Assembly: GCA_016745315.1 (NCBI GenBank) | Contig: CP066886.1 | Span: 3,100,501-3,164,500, forward strand | Direction of reading: 5' to 3' | From: Arthrospira sp. PCC 9108 | GTDB taxonomy: Bacteria > Cyanobacteriota > Cyanobacteriia > Cyanobacteriales > Microcoleaceae | DNA: 64,000 bases | In this document: in pieces, positions 9,544 to 17,400 of the stretch | Layout: the number at the start of each line of letters is the position of its first letter | Position numbering within the stretch: the first letter of the stretch is position 1 | Program-made: the position numbers and the translations under genes | The notes under the pieces: generated by a model | The model's database searches: none | Told to the model about the DNA's origin: nothing | The model's input: the letters and a program-made list of their open reading frames with translations, nothing else

Positions 9544-9900
9544 ATGGGACTTACATATCGCGGCGTTAGCTACAGCCAAAATACCGAATCCGTTGAAACC
9601 ACAGTTGGCCAAGTAGGTGGCAAGTATCGTGGTCAAGACTGGCGCTTCCGTAACTTGAAAAAAGCACCTGTGCTGCAACCTAGCCATAACCTGACTTATC
9701 GTGGAGTGAAATATTCCAATAACCCGGAAGCAGTGGCGACACCTTCTCAAACTCCGCTGTCAGTAGCCGATCGCTCTCGGGAGTTAATCCTCAAGCAGCA
9801 ACGGTCAACCTGGAAACGGGAAAAATCAATGTTTAACCGTCTGGCTGATCAGGTTGGGTTAGATAGCAACAGCGCCGAAATCTATAACCCGGCTTGGTAA
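9544..9900 (+). CDS. DUF4278 domain protein with two LTYRGV motifs
   Basis: The 118-residue protein has two copies of the LTYRGVxY signature: GLTYRGVSYSQN at the N-terminus and NLTYRGVKYSNN near residue 50. This is the hallmark of DUF4278, a short domain common in cyanobacteria with no known function. The C-terminal half is charged (RSRELILKQQRSTWKREKSM). The start ATG follows GAGAGGCG, a reasonable ribosome site. It has its own candidate promoter upstream and a strong terminator downstream, so it is probably transcribed alone. Confidence 0.8.
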   Translation: MGLTYRGVSYSQNTESVETTVGQVGGKYRGQDWRFRNLKKAPVLQPSHNLTYRGVKYSNNPEAVATPSQTPLSVADRSRELILKQQRSTWKREKSMFNRLADQVGLDSNSAEIYNPAW

Positions 9901-9936
9901 ATAATATCTGATTAGCCATCAATAAATACGTTAATG

Positions 9937-9960
9937 CACCCCTGTTGGGGTGTTTTTTTT
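9937..9960 (+). terminator. Rho-independent terminator of the DUF4278 gene
   Basis: CACCCC (9937-9942), a TGTT loop and GGGGTG (9947-9952) form a perfect 6-bp G+C stem directly followed by eight T residues. It lies 36 bp after the stop codon. Confidence 0.85.
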
Positions 9961-10125
9961 GGCGATCGACTACCCTATTAACGCCCTGGGACTAGCAATC
10001 AAGACACCGAATGTGGCACACTTGTCCTCAAACCATTGTCTCTAATAAGATATTTGGCTGTGGTGTGTGTAGTGGACGAGGGACAAAAAATTGCTTAGGT
10101 CAATGAAAGGTGTTGTACACAGAGT

Positions 10126-10947
10126 TTGGGGGGGAGATATCCAGTTGTCTATAGTCAATGGCGCACAAAACTCAACCTACTCGCTACCCTTGTACAACGG
10201 GACCTAGAGGCGCGATACAAAGGGTCTATTCTGGGAAACCTCTGGCCTTTACTCAATCAGTTGGCGCAACTGCTCATCTATACCTATGTTTTCTCTATTG
10301 TTTTGCAGGTTAAACTCAGCATTACAGGAATGCCAGAGGACAGTAAACTGACTTTTGGACTGTGGCTGTTTGCTGGTCTAATTCCTTGGTTTGCATTTAT
10401 CAATGGCTTGACCCAGGCGGCTACTTCTGTGATTGGACAAACTAATCTGGTCAAAAAAGTGGTCTTTCCCCTGGGACTGTTACCACTGGTGCCAATTTTG
10501 TCGGCTTTTATTGAAAGTACCTTTGGTTTAGCGGTGTTGATTGTATTTGTGGGCTTCTCCTATCAAGGCCTTCACCAAACCCTCTGGCTACTACCGATGA
10601 TTTGGGTCCCACAACTGCTGTTAACTGCTGGCTTAGGATATTTAACGGCGGCGCTGACAGTCTTTCTGCGAGACATCCCACAAACTTTGGGGGTGATTCT
10701 CAATTTGTGGTTTTATGTAACGCCAATTGTTTACCCAGCCAGCAAAATCCCTGAAGGGTGGCGGGTGTGGGTGTTTTGGCTGAACCCGGTTACGGCGATC
10801 GCTGAAAGTTATCGAGATCTAGTCCTAGTGGGAACTGTCCAACATGGGGGAGAATTAGCCGTGGCTACAGCCGTATCCATTGTGATTTTCTCTATCGGCT
10901 TAGGAGTCTATCGGCGCTTACGTCCTGCCTTTGCTGATGTGCTTTAG
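10126..10947 (+). CDS. Polysaccharide ABC exporter permease (Wzm/ABC-2 type)
   Basis: The 273-residue membrane protein shows the ABC-2 permease signature early on: LVQRDLEARYKGSILGNLWP, followed by LLNQLAQLLIYTYVFSIVLQ. About six hydrophobic segments follow, including WLFAGLIPWFAFINGLTQAA and NLWFYVTPIVYPASKIPEGW. Permeases of this kind pair with a Wzt-type ATPase, which is the next gene, to export O-antigen-like or capsular polysaccharides across the inner membrane. The start appears to be TTG at 10126; an in-frame TAG at 10096 limits any upstream extension and there is no in-frame ATG between. A purine-rich site is not clear. Confidence 0.88.
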   Translation: MGGRYPVVYSQWRTKLNLLATLVQRDLEARYKGSILGNLWPLLNQLAQLLIYTYVFSIVLQVKLSITGMPEDSKLTFGLWLFAGLIPWFAFINGLTQAATSVIGQTNLVKKVVFPLGLLPLVPILSAFIESTFGLAVLIVFVGFSYQGLHQTLWLLPMIWVPQLLLTAGLGYLTAALTVFLRDIPQTLGVILNLWFYVTPIVYPASKIPEGWRVWVFWLNPVTAIAESYRDLVLVGTVQHGGELAVATAVSIVIFSIGLGVYRRLRPAFADVL

Positions 10948-11021
10948 ACCAGATATTTACTGTTCGGAGTTTTCACTGTTCGCCACCTTACCATTGATAG
11001 CCTAATCCTCAATCAGAATCC

Positions 11022-12440
11022 ATGACTGATATTGCAATTTCCGTCAATCAAGTTTCCAAATGTTTTAAGCGGTATAAACATCCCGTAGATCGCCTCAAAG
11101 AGATGTTTTGGCCTAGAACCAGTCTGGCTGAAAATTTTTGGGCCCTACAAGATATCAACCTACAAGTTTTTCGGGGTCAAACTCTCGGAATTGTCGGCAG
11201 AAATGGGTCAGGGAAAAGCACCCTCCTACAAATTATTGCGGGAACTTTAACCCCCACTAATGGCGAAGTTAAAGTTAATGGTCGTGTGTCCGCTTTGCTA
11301 GAGTTAGGTAGTGGATTTAATCCTGAATTTACCGGAAGACAAAATGTTTTCTTTAATGGTCAGTTGTTGGGATTGACACCTGAAGAAATTGCTACCAAAT
11401 TTGATGATATTGCCGCCTTCGCTGATATCGGCGATTTTATCGATCAACCTGTCAAAACCTATTCCAGTGGGATGTATATTCGCTTGGGTTTTGCTGTGGC
11501 TACTAGCGTTGACCCTGATATCTTGATTGTTGATGAAGCCCTATCTGTGGGAGATGAAGCCTTTCAACGTAAGTGTTTTAGCCGCATTCACGAAATCCAA
11601 GACCGGGGCGGTACTATTCTATTTGTATCCCATTCGGCACCCTCAATTATTCAGTTATGCGATTCGGCGGTACTCATGGATAAGGGGGAAATGTTATTAG
11701 AACATACCCCGAAAATGATTGTTTCTAAATATCAAAAAATGATCTATGCTGATGCAGATGCCGCCGCCCAAGTTCGCGCCGAAATTAAGCAGATTAAAGC
11801 CTCATTGCCTCCTCAACCTCAAGTCCATAAAGTAATTAGCATCTCTCAACAAAATGGTAATCATAGTCAGCCTCAGAGTCAGGGGATGATTAAACATAAT
11901 CCTGATTATCGAGACTATTACGACCCGAATTTAGTCCCTGACCAATTGATTCGTTATCCTAGTCGGGGTGCAACTATCCAAGACCCCCATATTAGAACTT
12001 TAAAAGGGAAGCGAGTTAATCATTTGGTCGCTCGTCAAACCTATACTTATAACTACGAGGTTGAGTTTATTAAGTCCGCCTCCCATGTCCGCTTTGGAAT
12101 GTTGGTTAAAACTGTTAGTGGCTATGAATTGGCGGGGGCTTCTTTTTTGGCAACCTCTCAGTTAATTAAATATATTGATGCTGGAACTAAAATTATGTTA
12201 GAATTTCAGTTTAAATGCCTCCTGGCTCCTGATGTGTATTTCTTGAATGCTGGTGTATCCGGTATCGTCGAGGGGGAATTTACCTATTTAGATAGGTGCG
12301 TTGATGTGGCTATGTTTAGGGTTCAACCCTGCGAAGAGTCCTGTGGTACGGGTGTTGTTGATCTGTTGGTTGAACCACAACTAACTATTACCTCTGGTAA
12401 GGTTAATTGGGAAAATTTAGACGGTGTATCCGTGGGATAA
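11022..12440 (+). CDS. Polysaccharide ABC exporter ATPase (Wzt-like) with C-terminal carbohydrate-binding-type domain
   Basis: The ATPase domain spans about residues 1-245. Walker A is GRNGSGKST at 59-67, the signature is TYSSGMYIRLGFA, and Walker B is DILIVDEALSVGDEAFQ. A linker rich in Gln and Pro (about 255-290) leads to a C-terminal domain of roughly 170 residues that resembles the Wzt C-terminal beta-sandwich, which in O-antigen transporters recognises the terminal modification of the glycan. Neighbours fit: a permease upstream, and methyltransferase and sulfotransferase/glycosyltransferase genes downstream that could make such an end group. It ends TAA at 12440 with the next ATG at 12441, so translation is probably coupled. 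Confidence 0.9.
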   Translation: MTDIAISVNQVSKCFKRYKHPVDRLKEMFWPRTSLAENFWALQDINLQVFRGQTLGIVGRNGSGKSTLLQIIAGTLTPTNGEVKVNGRVSALLELGSGFNPEFTGRQNVFFNGQLLGLTPEEIATKFDDIAAFADIGDFIDQPVKTYSSGMYIRLGFAVATSVDPDILIVDEALSVGDEAFQRKCFSRIHEIQDRGGTILFVSHSAPSIIQLCDSAVLMDKGEMLLEHTPKMIVSKYQKMIYADADAAAQVRAEIKQIKASLPPQPQVHKVISISQQNGNHSQPQSQGMIKHNPDYRDYYDPNLVPDQLIRYPSRGATIQDPHIRTLKGKRVNHLVARQTYTYNYEVEFIKSASHVRFGMLVKTVSGYELAGASFLATSQLIKYIDAGTKIMLEFQFKCLLAPDVYFLNAGVSGIVEGEFTYLDRCVDVAMFRVQPCEESCGTGVVDLLVEPQLTITSGKVNWENLDGVSVG

Positions 12441-14027
12441 ATGACATCTGCCATGAAAACTAATATTTTTGTTCATGATAATCCCCTGGTGGATGTTTTG
12501 ATTCAGACCTTGGCTCGATCGCCTGAAACTTTTCAACCAGAAATTATGGCGATCGATGAAATGTACTCCTATGTATTTAATCAACTCGAAGATAAAAACT
12601 CCCATCGTGCTTTAACCTATTACTATACTATGGGCCGCGCGATTTTGGACACAGTAAAACAGTTGGTTGATTGGCATTTTGGCGGATTTGAGGCGGTGGA
12701 TTCATTCTTGGATTTTGCCTGTGGATATGGTCGGTTCACTCGCTTTTTAATCCAAGAAATACCACCAGAAAAAATCTGGGTTTCTGATATCTATAAAAAG
12801 GCGGTTAAATTCCAAAGCGAATACTTTGGAGTACAGGGAATATATTCCACCTCTTTACCTGAAGATTATCAAGTTGATCGCAGTTTTGATGTGATTATGG
12901 CTAGTTCGTTTTTTAGCGATATGCCAGCCACTACTTTTGAAGGCTGGATGCAAAAAATTTATGATTTGAAATCAAGGCGGGGTTTACTATTATTTAGCGT
13001 CTTGGATATGGAATTATTAGACCCCCATATCCGTAGGTCGGAAACGGGGTTAGTATTTAGTCCAGATAGTGAAAGTCAATCTCTCGATAAACAAGAGTAT
13101 GGCACTACCTGGGTGACGGAAGAATATGTGCGGCGAATACTTGACCAAATTAGTGATGGTAATGCTGAAATTACCCGCATTCCTAAAGGCTTAAACCGCT
13201 ATCAAGACCTTTATGCGGTAAGCGATCGCTCTGTAGCATCCCCTAATCCTCTGGCATTCTATCATCATCCAGAAGGCAAAATTGACTACTGCTATATTCA
13301 ACCTAACGGAGAAGTTCGCCTCAGTGGATGGGCTATTGATTTTAACCCTGGGGTAACTTTAGAGATTCAATTGTGGTCCGACTCTCGCCTTATTGGTGTC
13401 TATCCCTGTTCTGAGGAACGACCCGATATTGTCGCCCACTACCAACAGCCAGATTTTTTGCTCTCCGGCTGGTCCTGTGTCCTCTCTAGTGACCAGATTT
13501 CGCCCCAGGATATATTAATCATCAAAATTGTCTCTAGCAAGGGCTTACAGGCGATTATAGAAGGCGATCGCTTAGTGGCTATCTCCAGCCGCAGAAATTG
13601 GGACATTCAACTATCTACTACACGCCAGCAACTTACCCAAACTCAGGCACAGTTGACAGCCACCGTAGACCAATATCAATCCCAAATAGCCCAATATCAA
13701 TCCCAAATAGACCAATATCAATCCCAAATAGCCCAATATCAATCCCAAATAGATCAATATAAGCAGCAAATAGCCCAATATCAATCCCAGATAGACCAAT
13801 ATCAGGCGCGAAAGTTCGAGACGGAAGCTGAAATTGGCCGATATCAGACAGAATATCCCGCCCAAAAAAGCGAATGGGAGCATCTACAGTCCCAAATGCA
13901 GATAATGAGTCATCAGCTTGATACCCTGGAAAATCGTATTCAGGCAATGGAGAGTAGCAAGTTTTGGAAACTGCGGACAAAATGGTTTAAACTAAAGCGT
14001 GTTCTCGGCTTGCCTGTAAATGAATAG
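12441..14027 (+). CDS. SAM-dependent methyltransferase with a YQSQI heptad coiled coil
   Basis: The 528-residue protein starts on the base after the Wzt stop. A class I methyltransferase domain occupies about residues 60-260, with the SAM loop SFLDFACGYGRFTRFLIQEI and the following acidic segment KIWVSDIYKKA. Residues ~275-385 look like a beta-rich domain (VRLSGWAIDFNPGVTLEIQL). A seven-residue repeat, YQSQI(A/D)Q, follows about six and a half times, which should form a coiled coil. The C-terminus SSKFWKLRTKWFKLK is shared in form with the next protein. Likely role: methyl-capping of the exported glycan or a partner of the next enzyme, possibly through the coiled coil. The substrate is unknown. 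Confidence 0.8.
   Translation: MTSAMKTNIFVHDNPLVDVLIQTLARSPETFQPEIMAIDEMYSYVFNQLEDKNSHRALTYYYTMGRAILDTVKQLVDWHFGGFEAVDSFLDFACGYGRFTRFLIQEIPPEKIWVSDIYKKAVKFQSEYFGVQGIYSTSLPEDYQVDRSFDVIMASSFFSDMPATTFEGWMQKIYDLKSRRGLLLFSVLDMELLDPHIRRSETGLVFSPDSESQSLDKQEYGTTWVTEEYVRRILDQISDGNAEITRIPKGLNRYQDLYAVSDRSVASPNPLAFYHHPEGKIDYCYIQPNGEVRLSGWAIDFNPGVTLEIQLWSDSRLIGVYPCSEERPDIVAHYQQPDFLLSGWSCVLSSDQISPQDILIIKIVSSKGLQAIIEGDRLVAISSRRNWDIQLSTTRQQLTQTQAQLTATVDQYQSQIAQYQSQIDQYQSQIAQYQSQIDQYKQQIAQYQSQIDQYQARKFETEAEIGRYQTEYPAQKSEWEHLQSQMQIMSHQLDTLENRIQAMESSKFWKLRTKWFKLKRVLGLPVNE
13671..13807 (+). repeat. 21-bp tandem repeat coding for YQSQI heptads
   Basis: The unit CAATATCAATCCCAAATAG plus two bases recurs at 13671, 13692, 13713, 13734, 13755, 13776 and 13797, nearly identical except in the fifth copy (AAGCAGC). 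Each copy codes for YQSQI(A/D)Q. The DNA-level identity implies recent expansion by slippage or recombination, so the number of heptads may differ between strains. Confidence 0.85.
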
Positions 14028-14059
14028 CCGCATCGATCTGAATTAGTTAAGTAAAATCT

Positions 14060-14425
14060 ATGGACATAGCAGCAGAGGGTCAATCACCAATTTTAATTAT
14101 CACGGGAATGCACCGTTCTGGCACTTCCTTGACGGCTTCTTTGCTCCAGGAGTATGGTGTCAATATTGGTCAAAATTTGGTGGGTTCCAATTATGGAAAT
14201 ATCAAGGGTCATTTTGAAAATATTGATTTTGTGGAATTTCATAAAGAGATTTTGCGCGATAATGGCATTGATGAATTGGGCTGCGTGGCGGAAGATAAGA
14301 TATCATTAACACCGACTCAACGGGAACAGGCACAACAGCTAATTGCCCAAAATAAAGACCCATTATCTCCCTGGGGATGGAAAGATCCGAGGACGACTCT
14401 GCTGTTGGATTTTTGGGGGAACTGA
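14060..14425 (+). CDS. Sulfotransferase N-terminal part, frameshifted from the following fusion gene
   Basis: These 121 residues hold the 5'-phosphosulfate-binding loop of sulfotransferases, ILIITGMHRSGTSLTASLL, and continue to PWGWKDPRTTLLLDFWG before reaching a stop. The next frame continues seamlessly with ELIPEAKFIFVYRTPWEVVD, a normal sulfotransferase sequence. One additional G in the TTTTGGGGG run at about 14411-14419 would join both parts into a single reading frame of about 2,091 codons. There is no proper slippery heptamer for programmed -1 shifting in this frame, so an indel (real or a sequence error) is more likely. Confidence 0.75.
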   Translation: MDIAAEGQSPILIITGMHRSGTSLTASLLQEYGVNIGQNLVGSNYGNIKGHFENIDFVEFHKEILRDNGIDELGCVAEDKISLTPTQREQAQQLIAQNKDPLSPWGWKDPRTTLLLDFWGN

Positions 14426-17400
14426 TACCGGAAGCTAAGTTTATTTTTGTTTATAGAACTCCCTGGGAAGTGGTGGACTCTCTTTATCGTAGGTCTACAG
14501 ATGAAGCCTTAATTACTTCCCCAGAAATGGCGGTTAAAATGTGGATTTTTTATAATAAAAAGCTGCTAAACTTTTATAAAAATAATCCCCAAAGATGCTT
14601 AATTTCCAATGTTTATAAGGTGGGAAATTATACCAAAGATTTTATAAAGGCAATAAATGAAAATTTAGGTTTATGGCTAAAAATTGATGATAACCGCAGC
14701 AATTTTGACGAAAGTCTGTTAATAAATAAAATTATTAAAAGTAGGAAACCAGGATTAATTGGCTATTACTTCCCAGAAGCATTGAGCCTATATCAAGAAC
14801 TAGAAGAAGCGGCGAAAAATCTGGGGAGTGGTTTAAATAATTTTGAGCGGGAAGCTGTGCAACAAAAGCCGAGTCCTAGTTGGGCGTTTAAAGATTGGTC
14901 AAATATTCGGCAACTGGAAAAAGAATGCGGTATTTTAGAAGCTGATGTTAAGCTGTGGCAAGACCATTTTCATGATGCTGTAGATAGGTTGGTTAGTAAG
15001 GAAACTGAACTAGGTAGAACTCAACTAAAACTGAATGGTTTAGAGATTAAACAACAAGATGCGATCGCCAAATTAGTTACCACCGAAGAACAATTAGGAA
15101 AAACCCAAGGGGAACTAGAAGCAAGCACCCTAGAATTGCGGGGAATGACAGCCCACGCCCACAACCTAGAAGTGGGTTTGCAAGAAGCCACAACTAAACT
15201 GGTAGCCACGGAACAAGAACTCGGAAAAACCCAGGGGGAACTGCAAAAAATCCAAGATAAATATCAAGATTTTGATATCAAATATCAAGATGTCTTGAGT
15301 AAATTAATTAATACGGAAACCGAACTGGGAACGACGGAATTTAAACTACATAACGCCCAGTTAAAAATTAGCAGTTTAGAAACCGAATTAGGACAGACTC
15401 AATTTCGACTACAAACTAGCCAAGTACAATTTAAGCAAGCCTTTGCTAAACTCCGAGAACTAGAAGAGGAACTCGGACAGACCCAAATGGCGCGGAACTT
15501 GGCGGAAGGGGAATTGGCTGCGATTAAAGCCTCTAAATTCTGGAAAATTCGCAGTAAATATGCTACGGCGAAAAGGCAAGCCAGACGCACCCTCAAACCT
15601 CGGTTTTTATCTTCTATTGATAACCCGACTAATTGGGAATTGCTGGGGTGTCGGGATAGTTATATGCAAGTTCAGGGCTGGTGTTTACATACCGGTAAGC
15701 TCAATTTAGAGGCTGTTCGCGCCCGTATTAATGATGAAATATTCGAGGGAACCTATAATATAGAACGCCTGGACGTGGGGAATATATATGATTACGTCCC
15801 CGGTAGTTCTAACTGTGGTTTTCGGGTACAAATTCCCCTAATTTCCGGTAATAATAGACTGCAATTAGAAGTTAAAGACACTAGGGGAAAATGGCATCAG
15901 TTCGGAGAATATCCCCTGCGAGTTTCACCCCTACAAGCTGCATTTGATGTACCTAATACAAATATAGTCCCAGTGGGAGAAACTCTATTTGCGGGTTGGT
16001 GTTGTCACCCTCAATACCAAATTACTAAACTATTCCTACGTTATGGACAGCAAACTGTAGAATGTGCCTATGGACTTCCACGGGGTGACGTGGGGGAAAT
16101 TTTCTCTGACTGGGTAGGTAGTTCTAATAGTGGTTGGGAAGTGTTGATTAATTTACCTCCGGGAACTTGGAATATTTCCCTTGAGGCACAATTGGAAAAT
16201 GGGGAAACAGTAGCCTTAGAAAAACAACAGCCCCTCACTGTTAAGCGCGTTAACCCTCTCAATAAAGTTTCTGGTAAGACTAAACAGTTAATTAAACTTA
16301 GCGCGGCTATTCGACAACGGGCGGCGGAACGTAAACAACGTCTTGGTCGTTTAATTCCCATGCCTTGGGAAATTCCGACTATCATACGGCGAATGTCGGA
16401 AATGTACGACCAAACCAGCGAAATTCCTGGGGAAGTATTGTTACCAACAGGGTTTGAAATTCCGGCGACTATTGACCCTTATGATGCTTGGTTAAAAGCT
16501 AACGTCTGGACAGAAAGGGCGGCTGATATTTTGCGTAACCGTTTGGCGGCGGTTCCGGCGACAGCTTTGCCGAAAATTTCGGTAGTGATGCCAGTTTATA
16601 ACCCTCCTATAGAGTTTTTACAACAAGCGATCGCCAGTGTTTGTAGTCAAGTATACAGCCATTGGGAACTCTGTATAGCTGATGATTGTAGCAGCGACCC
16701 AGAAGTTGCTAAAACCCTAAATCAACTAGCCGAAACCGAACCCCGTATCAGGCTACATTTCCGGTCAGAAAATGGCAATATTAGCGCCGCCACCAATAGC
16801 GCCGCCTCACTCGCTACCGGAGACTTTATCCTATTTCTGGATAATGACGACGAACTCACCCCCGACGCTTTAGCAGAAATTGCCCTCTACCTAGTCACCA
16901 ACCCAGAAACAGATATTCTTTATAGTGATGATGACAAAATAGACACCCAAGGTAAACGGTTTGCGCCCCAATTTAAACCGGACTGGTCGCCGGAATTACT
17001 ACTATCTTATATGTACATGGGTCACGCCTTAGTAGTGCGTCATTCCCTCTTCCAAGAATTAGGAGGGTTTCGCATTGGTTATGAAGGTTCCCAAGACTAT
17101 GATTTTGCCCTACGAGCAACGGAAAAAGCTCGCCAAATTGGTCATATTCCCCTAGTATTATATCATTGGCGTACTGCGCCCGGTTCCACTGCTGTTTCTG
17201 GTGCCGCCAAACCTGCTAGTTTCCAGGCGGGTCAGAATGCCATAATTGATGCGATCGCCCGCCGTCAAAGCGCCGCTACTGTTCATCAACCCCAATGGGC
17301 GGTTAAATTAAATCTAGGTATATTTAGCCATACTTTCCCCCATAGCGGACCTTCCGTAGCTATTATAATTCCCACCAAAAATCAATTAAAGCTGTTGCAA

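Noticed and set aside
13611..13980. Minus-strand ORFs rich in LILGYLGLI-type repeats
   Set aside because: They are mirror readings of the 21-bp repeat that codes for the YQSQI heptads on the plus strand.
14400..14430. Programmed -1 frameshift in the sulfotransferase fusion
   Set aside because: In the reading register TTT TGG GGG AAC there is no X_XXY_YYZ heptamer; a missing G in the run explains it better.
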